DNA from: Nemopilema nomurai
Taxonomy: Eukaryota; Cnidaria; Scyphozoa; Rhizostomeae; Rhizostomatidae
Length of the DNA stretch: 64,000 nucleotides
Direction: 5' to 3'
NCBI GenBank assembly: GCA_003864495.1
Contig: ML133383.1
Span: 1,757,560-1,821,559 of the forward strand
The notes under the pieces were generated by a model that was not told where the DNA came from, made no database searches, and was given only the letters and a program-made list of their open reading frames with translations. Positions within the stretch are counted from its first letter, which is position 1. Each line of letters begins with the position of its first letter. This document shows positions 24,582-36,300 of the stretch, one piece after another. The translations under genes and the position numbers were made by a program.

Positions 24582-26823
24582 ATGACACAAGGAAATGTAA
24601 CCAACACTTCTGACACGTCATACAGAGACAAGATCAAGGTCGACGTAAACGCTGTTCTACCGGTGTACCTCGTCGTCTTGGCAACTTGCTTGCTAGGCAA
24701 TATTCTGGTGTGCGTCACCATCTTGAAAAATCAGGAGATGCGAAAGAAGAGGTGGTACTACTTCCTGGTCAATTTATCCATTGCGGACATGGGGTTCGCC
24801 TTGTTCACGCCTGTCCATCTTTTGCAATCAGCGGGAATCGATATGGGTGAGTTGATACAAATTTCACCTCTTCTCCTCCTTAAAAAACAGAAATGGACAT
24901 TCTTTGTGATTCTTTCTCCTCGACGGACAATCTTTGTGAATGGTCTTTCATCAAGAAGTATGCCAATTAAAGTTACTTTTGTTTCAAAGAAAGACCTCCT
25001 TGTCCAAACAGAAATATTTGTATAGATTGAAATGCAATTAAAATACATCGCACACTCAGAACTATATTTGAAATATTTTTTCTCAATTCATCATTTCGGC
25101 GCATCACCTCGCCATGTGTCTTCCCTTCGTCAATGAGTCCACCTCTTCCTAAAGATATATTGTCCTTGAAACTTCCTCATGAAATTAATTTTCTACATTT
25201 GAAACTCGCCCAGTACATATTGTCCTCAATGCTTCCTCGATAAACTTCTCATCTTTGCATGAAATCAAATCCCTCAACTATTCATCATCATGCTATCTTT
25301 TTCATTTGAAACTCAATTCATAAACTTTGTCCTCAGCTTTTCTTCTATAGATTTTTTTCTTAGCTCCAAACGCAGTCCATAAGGAAAATGACTCTGTCTT
25401 CGTTTATCATATAGTTGCTCTCTTCATCTTCCGCTTTTGAAGAATCATAGAGAGTGGGGAAAAATAACCGACCCTTGGCGTATAAAGAGTCGTGAGTTCG
25501 TGTCTCGCTCGGGTCGGTTATTTTTCTGCACTCTTTATGATTCTTCGTAAGAAATCCTGTTGCATACGACACTTTTGCTTTCCATTCCTAATGGTGTATT
25601 GTCTGGATAAAAGGTCTCCAACATTCGGAAATCGGATGTAGGTCGGCAGAAGGTCGGGAAAGCGTCGGGAAAATGTCGGCCAGGAATTCTATATGACTTG
25701 CGTCGAGCCGGCAAAATGAATGAGACAGCTACACGCACACGCCAAAGAATATCAATAATGCCCCCGATTCTGGCACGAGACGCCCTTAGTCAAGTGCGCT
25801 CCTAAAGCCATGGCCCTTCTACAGTCATTGCCCCAACTTGTAAATGCTTCCTATACTCTTCATAGGTACAATAAGATGAACATTGTGCTTCATGCTTAAA
25901 TCAGTCCATGTATTCTTCATAAAATATCTTCGAAAAACATCAGAGGTGAGAATCTCTAACAGAAACCCCGTAAAAGAACGAATGCCTACTGTCACAAATC
26001 AGTGCTCATTTAATGCTCGGCTCAACTAGAGTGGGTAAATGCTGAAAATTAGGTATTGTGGTAAAAAAGGAGGTTAGATGACATCAATTGTGTCTCCCTT
26101 ATAACAGAAGGTGCGGATGCATACGAGCTCTGATAAAGGGAATGTTTGGTACGAGAAAGAACTGAATCAATGCACAGAATCAACTGAAAATGTCTCGTCC
26201 CTCTAGATGCCTTCTATCTAAACCTAGAAAGAATGTCACGTCTCTTCATTAAACTTGATCACGTGCTCAAACCGTGATCAACGACTTTTTCTGGCTAAAA
26301 TATATAGAGCGAAGACTGGTGTTGTCGAGTTTGATTGACATTTCTAAAGTGTATTGACGATTGCATAAACGAAGAACGCTGTTTAGGAACTTTAGTTTAT
26401 TTTCAAGCGTCAATTCTTAATGAGTTTGTGCCTCATAGTATTAAGCATTGCTTGATGAATTTAACTAATTTGATGTCGATTTTCTGCATTATTTTCTTCG
26501 CGTGGGTTTAAATGTTGACTATTTTCGCGCGAGACAGCAATCAAACGAATCAACAACTCGACAAAGCGTCGCTTTCCGTTTCAAAATAATCTCAAGTTTG
26601 AAAATCAAATCAGTGCCCACGTACACGCAGATTTACGGGCATAATGGCCTGATATTCAATAACTTACTTTTAGTATATGATCTGATGTTCACATTTCCGT
26701 GTTTGCCTGGACTTTGGGACGTTTTTGTGGGCCGATTACAAAAGTGACGCCTGCAGAAGGCAGAAAGACATTGGGACACAAGTGCACATCGTTACGTGTA
26801 CATTCATTTCCAAGCACCAAGCA

Positions 26824-26861
<38 letters not shown>

Positions 26862-26899
26862 CTCCCCCCCCCCCCTTCCTCTCTCTCTCTCCCTCTCTA

Positions 26900-26934
<35 letters not shown>

Positions 26935-29129
26935 ATGCATGTATATATATATATAAATCCAAAAGAGTGGTCTCTAAATGACATAAACAGACTTCTAACT
27001 TTTAGCATCCTTCCCTTGCTCGCTTCGCAAGGCCGCTACCCTGGGCATTCTTCAAAAAGCAACAAAAAACTTGGCGCAAACTAAAGCTGAAGCATTTTGA
27101 AATGAGATTTGATTTCATGTTAGTAATATACTACACGAAATAACATGCTTAGATATCTGGCTGATTCTCAAGCCAATAAATCAAAGACTTAATCGATGAA
27201 CTATAGCTATGTGCCTTGACTATGGAGCCCTAATTGATGATAACAAGAAATGGTGCACTAGAGTTATGACAGGAGCATTCATTTACATTGCACCATGAAT
27301 CGCAAAACGTACATTCTCCTTTGCAGGTGACGCTGGCTGCAAGCTCGGCATTCACATCATCGATACGTTCTTAGTGACGTCAATCCTAACACTTGGCTAC
27401 ATCAGCATAGACAGATACATTTGCATCTGTCACCCCCAAGCCACTGGGGCCAGGCGCCTGCACCCCGTTTGGATAAACGCAATCATATGGGTCTCGGTTG
27501 TTATATTCCTCTCGCCGTTCTCTATATTCTGTCGCAAGGGCAGGGTGGCGAGCAACAGTTGCGACTGTCGATCCGCCTGGCCGTCGCCGATTTACTACCG
27601 AGTCTATAAGTTCGTGCTGGCATCTGTCTGGTTCCATATCCCGTTCCTCACCATGATGGGCTGTTATACGAAGATAATTCGGCAACTTTGGGGCAAAAAG
27701 GGGGAACGAGGCTCAATCGCGAATGACCAATCGGGCAAAAAGAAGCGCAGCATAAAGATGATGCTCTTGGCGACTTCCCTCTTCTTCGTCTCCTGGTTTC
27801 CCTACACCGTCCTCTATCTTATCAAGGAGATGAATGTTGGGGATCCGAAAATTGTGGGGTGAGTTGTATTATTGTGAGCTTGCTCAGATACCAAATTAAT
27901 AAACTACAGAAGTAAGGTACTGAAGCTGCTAAAAAACAAAATTACCTATAATACTCTTGATAGTCATGGTAATAATATCATTATCAATATTGTTAATAAT
28001 AATAACAACAGCTATAGCAACAACATTGATAAAATGATAGTAAAAATGATAATAATGATGACGATAATTGTCACAGCAGCAACAATGAGAAAAACAAAAA
28101 GAACAATATCAACCAAATAATAATAAAAATAACATAATGATAATACCAATAAATATAAGAATAATAAATTGGCTCTAAACTTTGATATTTAAGTAATATG
28201 CTGTTTTCTTGCTTGGATCTCTTCGGTCAGTAACATTAAAATATCAAATGGACTATAACACTCAAAGTTATCTTTAAAAAGACTGCTAAATGTCAGTTGC
28301 ACCATATTGACTTGATGTAGAAGAATTCTATTATTGAGAACATTGAGAATTTTTCACGGAGAGACGTCAGCTAGCTTGGAAATACGAAGCAATGCAATCT
28401 GAATCAATAAATGAAACATAAGAAAACAGAAGAAAAGGAAAGCAGCTTGAAAAAATCCGAATCTTCCGAGAAAAGGAATTTTTCTATGTTGGCAAATAGT
28501 ATGAGACTGGCTGGTTTTATAAAGTGTCAACACAAGTTAAACATTCTAGGGAACAGTTTTTTTAGAATAAGTAAACCCTTTTTAATGAAAAGACTTTTAG
28601 CATCAGCATAGCAAGTTTTTGGTTAATCGTTGCCATTTTGTCCTAAAGTGAATAATTTTAGGCAACAAAAATTGAATATGGATTCTACATTTTTCTACAA
28701 ACGTAAAAAATATTCTTTTAAGAAGAAAATATTACTAATATTATCAATAAGCTACTCATTAGGTTAAATGAAAATTATAAAGAATTATTAATAAAAATAT
28801 TCGATGAAAATTTTCAGTTTGTTTATCAATATCAATATCAATATCTTGAAAATATATCAATAGCATTTTTTAACTTATTTTGTGACAGACAATGCTGGCT
28901 GTTTGTTCAGTTGATCGCATTTGCGAATTCTGCCTGGAATCCATTCACATACTGTGTGTTTAGCAAAGACTTCAGACAAGGTTTCAAGCGAATTTTCTTC
29001 TGGAGAAAGGGAAGGAAGTATAGAGCAGAGGAAGAGCATAGCAATGCACTGGGGACAAGGAATGTTTTGGAGAAAAAAAGAACGATCCGAAATGAGCCAG
29101 CACACGGAAACACTACCAGTAGTCTGTGA
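24582..29129 (+). CDS. Rhodopsin-like GPCR, tandem array gene 6 (3 exons, 345 aa)
   Basis: Exons 24582-24846, 27327-27858 and 28889-29129, phases 1 and 2, donors GTGAGT, acceptors TTGCAG and GACAG. The frame is open for 30 codons before 24582 but only via a TTG. The first ATG begins MTQGNVTNTSDTS, with two N-glycosylation sites. TM1 has LLGNI and TM2 NLSIADMG. Exon B has the TM3 cysteine at about residue 93, a canonical DRY (about 117-119), CDCRS in ECL2 and SWFP in TM6. Exon C has NSAWNPFTY, KDFRQGFKR and a charged tail. This is the only copy with intact DRY. Its third loop encodes nearly the same peptide as the others with different codons, so it has escaped the sequence homogenisation seen in genes 1-5. 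It has the longest introns (2480 and 1030 bp), filled with repeats. AATAAA lies only a few bases after the stop. Confidence 0.9.
25439..25546. repeat. Foldback element with 36-bp inverted arms
   Basis: Left arm 25439-25474 (GAAGAATCAT...ACCGACCC) and right arm 25511-25546 are reverse complements with about two mismatches, around a 36-bp centre. The centre contains GAGTTCGTGTC, which is weakly B-box like. It lies in intron 1 of receptor gene 6. Size and structure fit a foldback or MITE-type element. Confidence 0.8.
26822..26956. repeat. Compound simple repeat (CT)n-(C)n-(CTGT)n-(TA)n
   Basis: CT dinucleotides, a C run, more CT, then CTGT tetranucleotides (about seven) and a short TA run, in intron 1 of receptor gene 6. 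Open frames through it (Ser/Leu or Arg/Glu strings) are compositional. Confidence 0.95.
27955..28165. repeat. AAT-rich low-complexity tract
   Basis: Degenerate AATAAT/ATAACA trinucleotide-like sequence in intron 2 of receptor gene 6. No other content seen. Confidence 0.7.
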
Positions 29130-32100
29130 GACAATAAAAAGAGAGGGACAGCACGAACAGAGGATCCAAGGGATAAGATTCAAAGGATTGTTCAAAGCCA
29201 GGTTGATGAACTGTGTCACGGCAAAAGTTAGGAAGATAAAGGCGAACTTGAGGCGAGCACAGAGAAGATAGAGGCTGAGCATTGGCGAACTCAGAAAAGA
29301 CTGAAGAAAGAGACAATGCAAAATCATAAGGAAAAATAACAGATAAATTTATAAAAGAGTCCAGTAATATAAATCCAGCAATAAGTATGAAAACAGTGAG
29401 TTATAAAGATAAAAAGACTGGATAAGTTGCTTAATGATAATGCTGAGAAATATATCATAATGGAAAAAGATTGACAAATATCATACTAAATCACTTGATA
29501 TTATATACAAAGTATAAGGTTGGGGGCCCTAAAAATTTGCTTTTTGCAGTCTGCTTGCTTGTCTTAAATTTATGTTATTGGTTATAATGCGCGAAATTAT
29601 CATGATTTTAGATGATATCGTCTACTGATTACAAAATTTAGAAGTGATAAACACATTTAGTAAAAGTTTTGCGTTACAATCGATGACATCAATAACTTTA
29701 GAGATTTAATCAGCGTTTTAAAAATTTAAAGAGTGTTGCAAGGTTCTTGTCTGGCTGCAAAATCATTTTACTTTGTGTATTAAAGAAAAATAAAGCTACA
29801 AGAGGATATGAACATAAAGAAACTTACATGATTCGATGACGGCTTTGTAGTTTATTGTTTCAGCGCTACAAAAAGAATGTATTTTTCTATATATGAATCT
29901 CTAACTTATCTGAATCGTCTTCCTTGCATGTTTTACAGATGTAAGGAAAACAGGTTCACACTGGGGTATATCCAAGCAAATAGACATTCTTATTATAATT
30001 CTAAAACAGTTATTTATGAGTGGAACGTAAAATCACTGGCGGGGCCTTGTAAGCAGAAAGCCTTTTGATACTTGGAAATAAAAAGCAGGCTGAAAAAGCG
30101 TATTTACATAGTCAAAGACGTCTACGATAATGCTAATACGTAGGAACATTTTCCGGGAAATTATTGATTTTTAAACAGCTGCATTTACCATCGTGTCGTC
30201 ATTACTGATTGGTAGACATCACAGAGACCAACAAATTTCTTTCAAATTATATACACTTTGGGCAGTTTAAACACCCAACCACCCTATTTACAAATAATAT
30301 TTGACTTGCAGAAGATTGGAAATTATCCAAAAAATGGTGAAACGCCATATTTGCAATTTCAAAATACATACAGAAGACTAAGAAAATAGTTTTCCGATCT
30401 AATTTCAAAGTTATAGCACACTGGAAAGGCGCCCTTTGTGTCTGGAGGAAACAAGGGGAATATTTAGAATCGTGATGCTTTGTACACAGCGAAAGTCTCA
30501 TGTCATACAAATAGCCATTGCAGCGTACGACTATTGTTTTCAGCTAAATTACCAAATGACTATCAGATCCAAAAAAGGATCCTTGCTATGATTTATGGTG
30601 TGATCGAGGAGAAGAAAAAGTTAGAAATAACAGTGGAAGGTTAAGGCGCAGTAAGATATTGCTACTGGACTAGAGTGAATTTTGTCGTAACTCCCAAGCC
30701 AGGGAAAAATTCTCAAATAAGCTAATAATGTATATTATAAGAGTGTAATTCTACACAACAGAGAAAAATTGACTCTTGAAAATCTTAGAAAAACTTTTAT
30801 TGGCATTGATGATAAAAAGCCAACTTAAAGCCGTCTTCTTAAGGAAACCAAGTCAACTTATATGAAGTGAGCTTAAAAAGGATCTATAAGGTCCCTTGAA
30901 GGAAAGCAAATAAAAGTCTCATAAAGACGTTCATTGCAAAAAAGAAGGTAATAGTGGCACAGTTATGCTTTAGGTATAGTAGATACGAGAGGAACTATAC
31001 AGTCGATGCTACTAAAAGATGTGTTTTTCAAAGCAGGTTGCCTAAAAAACAGGTTGGCTATCAATTTTAAAAACAGGAGCGAAACTGAGTATGCAGCAAA
31101 TCATAAACTCAAAACTGAGATTATCAAAAATGTAAGTTCATCAAATTTGTATGCATCTGCGTGAATTTATGCATTTAAAAATGACCTTATCACAAATTGT
31201 TCAGCCATGAGAAAGTATGTTGTATATTTGGGATCCTTCTTCTTCCTATAAAAACTTTCTATAAATCCCCTTATAAAAAACCATCTTAAAATGATGCTGA
31301 CACGTTTCTTATATGAGAGCACCATTTCTAAGAAATATCGGCGCCTGAGGTTCCTTATAAAGTGGTATCTGTTTTGCAGGTTCTTATTGTACTTCATCGG
31401 CTGAGCATCTTGAAAGCAGATAGTCAAAGTATTCAGCTGGTCTTGGAAATAATTAACAATATCCTAAAGCAACATTGTAATATTTGTCTGCAAAATCAAA
31501 TCAAGCAAAAGTAATTCTGCCTTATCACTTTAAATCTAAACTTCCTTTTCTTGCTATAAAGTGCTGGGTATTTATATCTTGATTCTGCGGAAGGATTCAA
31601 AAGAATATTTTTACAAGTAGGACAAAAGGATTAAACTTTATTTTAAATATATCGGACATTTCGCTTGAGGTTGTTTTCCAATTGATATTGAATCATAAAC
31701 CGTAAATTTCTAGGTACAACAAATGTAATTGAAAAACATAATTTTAAGCAGAAATATCTAATGTAATAAGCTGATAGAACACTTCAGATTAGATTTTCAT
31801 GGTGAGGTCAAAATATTGACTAATTTTCTTGCAGGTAACTAACAGTTCCACGTGAGAAATGTAACTGTTTTTCAAAACAAAGAAATTAGATGTTACTCTA
31901 AATTCAGGTGTAGCTTTGCTTTGCAAATTGATCCTTGATCCAATGAATCCACTTCTAATTTGTGGAACACATGTCTCCCTCAAAATAATGATGAACACAT
32001 TGAAAGCTTCAGGTATCTATGACTCTTCGGAAGATGGACTGTGACGGTACATATTAAAACTTCATGAATTCAAAAACTAAAATACCACAAATGAATTCTT

Positions 32101-33335
32101 AAAAAATATGTAAAGATAGGCTTGTAATGCAGCATTACAAATAACTAGCTAATCTATGCCATGATATTCATATGTTCACTATATTGCTTCAAGGTATAGA
32201 GCATCATATGCGATACCCATTCATCAAGATGCATGAAAAAATTATGAAGAAATAAATAAACATCCTTCAAGCCAAAGCATAATATTCCACTTCCTTAAGT
32301 TAATGCAAAATATCTTACCAGTTGGGCACTGTAAATTTGAATCTTAACTGTTTCATTGAAAGTCATACTTTCGATATTGAGCTGTTCAATTCTGAGCTTA
32401 GCTTCCAAAAGCCCGTAACATACTATTGCCAGTTATCAGTTTATCAGATGTCGGCAAAATAGCCGCCAAACATCCTAAAATGGAGCCTGAATTTCTTATC
32501 AAAATACATTAAATCAAAAATATATCATTAAAAATATTAAAAATACTAAATGGTTTTGGAAAAGAAGACTGACCATTGGTATCGGTAATGGCTCGATTCA
32601 AATATATATATAAACTATTATGTATATATATATTATATATATAGACTATTGCGAAGTAACTACTATTTGATTTAGGAAAAAGACCTCTGAACGCAGAAGC
32701 AGAATCAACGTCCGACATTGCATGCAATTTTCATAACATAAGATAGTTGATCGAAATTGAGCAGGACTAAAGAGACATGCTTAGAAGCCATTGGTGTTGG
32801 ATTCTCAGAAGAAAGAGAAGCATCTCTGCAAATATCAAGACAGTATGCCTAGATATGCAGTGCAATCCAGAACAAGTTGGGATACAAATCGAAACAGGCC
32901 ATTGTGCTTCAGATTAAGCTGAAGGACAATGAAAACGTTACGGAAAAGAAAAACTACATCGTAAAAGATATTTTTGGCCGACAATCCTCTTGGCACAAAT
33001 ACTCAGAGAGGCGTTGTACCCATTAATATCTGGTATGTAAGGTTTTGGTGCATATTGGCTATTATCTGAAAATTATACACTAACTTTGAGGAATGTGGTA
33101 TAAAAATATGGTTCTTTACTTTCGCATTGCGTTCCAGTCTTAGTTTGGTATTCATGCCAATAAGCGTTTTAAATCAAATTTGAGATTGTACTTAGCTTTC
33201 AAATCGCATGCTTACCTTTGACAAAGGTCTGTCAAACTTTTAAGTATCAAACACAACTCAAATATACTATAGTACAATCTAGTAGCAGAAATAAATGTCT
33301 AAATACCTAAAACTGGAAGTCTTAACCTTTGGGCA
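29130..33335. other. Gene-free AT-rich region
   Basis: No receptor exon or other coding sequence could be recognised on either strand. The small frames (longest about 87 codons) lack family motifs and splice context. A TATA-rich palindromic stretch lies at about 32600-32645. This region separates the plus-strand receptor array from the minus-strand genes and contains the downstream end of FANCB. Confidence 0.5.
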
Positions 33336-36300
33336 TCACCTAAGCATCGTCAACAGCTCGGCCACAGAATTCGTTTGCTGAACTGCGCGCAAGTATTTCT
33401 TGTAATCCGATGGCTTCACCTCAATACTCGCTGCATTTTGCATCATCAGCTCTGCTCGCTTACGTTTCCTACCGAAACTTGCTCGCGCTCTCTCGACACT
33501 CTCCTTAGCTGACGTCATTGGATATCTCTCTGGGTTAACTGTATCTATATCCATCTCTACGTCGTGGTCTTCCCGCGCCAGAGAAGCCTTGTTGCTGCTG
33601 CCTGGGGCTTTTATTATAGCTTCCAGAATTTCCAACTCTTCTAACAAGCCATGCTTTAGTTTGCCAAACAGTTCTGTGTATTTTCGTTGTGGCAGGCGTG
33701 TTGTTGTCCCCTTCGGAAGCATCGAAATTACAACTGCGAGGATCTGCGATGCCTCAAACGAGCTCCTTAAGGGAAAGTGATTTATAATATGATATTCCTA
33801 TACGTAATTCGATTAACATGATTTGATACCATAACATAATGATACACAATAAAATGATACAGCACGATAATGATATGGGCAAGATGTTAAAAATCGATAT
33901 AACTTAATGTAAAAAGGAAAGGATCACAAAACAGTTATATAAGGATAGAATGATAGAAGACAGATCTTTTTACGTTTCCAACATGATTTGGCTCGATGAG
34001 TACCATTTGGGTCACGGTACCAACACAGAAAAACCATTAGAGAGGGGAGCTAGCAGACCAATAAGTACGATGCATTTTGGGTTCAACTATGGAGAAAAAT
34101 CCTATAGCACAAAATATGAAATCAAAGCGACAACAGAACTAAAAATACCTGGCATAAATATCGATTTCTGCAGACATCTTGGACTTGGCCATAATAATGA
34201 ACAGCTGACCATTAGAATCATTTGGTATCTCCCTGGGTGCCTTGCAGGCTTCATTAACAAACACACCACATTTCAATACACCACGGGACTCTTGAAGTTT
34301 CATGGGTAGATGAGCAAGAGATCCGAATTGACAGTGAACCTCGATCTAGGAAGGTTGGAAACTAGAGTCGTTACGTAGTCAAAGTATGGCCATAGAGAAA
34401 GGAAGGCTACGTGTATTGACATGAATGGGTACCACAAAGAGCAAGAGCTTTGAGGCATAGAGCAAATAGTCTTTGACTTTCTTTATGTAAAATACGCGGT
34501 TTATTGTTCAATGAAAAATAGGGTAAGCTAAGGTACAGAAGAATAAAATATAGAGTGATGGTGAAAAAGATACTTAATAAGACAAAGATGTTGAATTGGC
34601 CGCCTAGAGAGCTTAAAAGACATGAAAGTATTAATGGACCTACTTCTATCAGCTCATAGACTTCGTTGATATTCGAAACCTTGTCTGGTAGGTACATTCC
34701 AAGTGCAAATTCACCTGCATCCAAACGACAGTTTCCAACACAACACGAGTACCCTGGGACATCTCCTTCGCAGTCACCGTCATGCCAATTGACGAAGAGA
34801 ACCGCCTCCGCTGGCCTATCAAATCTTGCAAAGGGCACATCTGTCTTTGCAGTGAGAGTGAAGATGCTATCAACATGAGTGGCCCCAGGCTCCACAGATG
34901 CTTTGCTACTGTGTTCAGTGTTGCTGTTGCTTTTCTCTGCATCGTGTTCTGCAAAGAGCACCGGAACTACGGTTCCTTGGGAAGTCTGGCCTTCCACTAA
35001 CAGACTCAAGCTCACATTCCTCAACGTCCTGCAAATGCAGAAAAAACATCTAACTTAGTATACGCTGCTGTTTAAAATCTTTGGTTCAAACGTCCCTCTC
35101 TTAGGCCTTTCCGTCTGATGTTTCAATGCAATGATAAGGCAAAGTGGAGCCCCTCGTAAAAGAGTCAACATATCTGGTTTCTGAAAGACCCTGCATCTCC
35201 GGTATTACAATATCAATTGTGAATTGATTCAAGTCAGGCTGGGCTCAGCATACGTAGTCAGGGTGTTATTCATTTTCAAATCGAACCTTTACACAACTGA
35301 TGCAAGTTCTAGCTGAGATAACTGAAACCAAGACACAAAAGCATATCAACCACGTACCACTACATTTAAAACGTTATCTACTTCAGCATAATAATTTCCT
35401 ACTGTATATCTACTTTTCCAACGATGTTTTGTGAAAAAGCAAATGGCATTTCAGTTAACAAGGCAAAGAGAGAAAAAGAGCAAGCTAGATCAAGTCACTT
35501 TGCACGTTTATTTGTCTATGAACTAATCACGACCATGCCTTGCTGTAACTATCACCAACTTAAATCAGGATCATGCTTTGCTTTTTATGCATCAAATTGT
35601 GAATCAATTCAGGAGCCAGTACCTTTTCAAATTGCTTTTTAATTTCAATGATACGACCCAGTTGTCCAGCATGACGTACTGATTTTTTTCTAAAACCTCG
35701 AATGGTTCGTCAGCTGTATTATTGGTGCTACAATCTGTAATAAAACCGAGAGGGAACGGTTTATTTCTAAGTGAAGGAGCTGCCAATAATCACGATGACT
35801 TCTTTTTGCATAAATAATTATTTGGAGCGCCATTGTGTCGTCCTGATTGACTTGCACGAAAGAATAATAAAAAAATTTCAAAGATGAACATCGAGATAGA
35901 AGCTTGTTGTCAAAGATTAAAAGGAGAGCATCCTCCTTTCAGCTTGCATTAAACATCAGGCTTTTCTGTTGCAATTCTAAGCCACCTGACTCATCATCTA
36001 TTGTAATGAAAAATTGTGATAGGCAACTCAGTTTAATTTCTAGAAGGAAATGAACAAAAGAATCACCAGAAAACAGAATTGAAAATATTTTTACCATTTG
36101 AATGCCACTTTGTTTCACCGTTTAATGGCAATAAGTCATGGTTTGAGTTTACCTGCAAAATGTTAAAAAATACTGGGGAAACATGTTTACATTTGCCATA
36201 GTGATCTTAGAGCAAAGTTATCAACATTGTAAATGTTTAGAAAGGCTTTCACAGCAAAATGTCTGGCAATGTTAGCTATTACGATATTGCCTATGAATAG

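Noticed and set aside
26689..27084. Ser/Leu-rich and Arg/Glu-rich frames up to 119 codons
   Set aside because: Products of the CT and CTGT simple repeat.
33950..34309. A 119-codon plus-strand frame
   Set aside because: It is antisense to the FANCB exon 34345-34149, which fits the protein family and splice phases.
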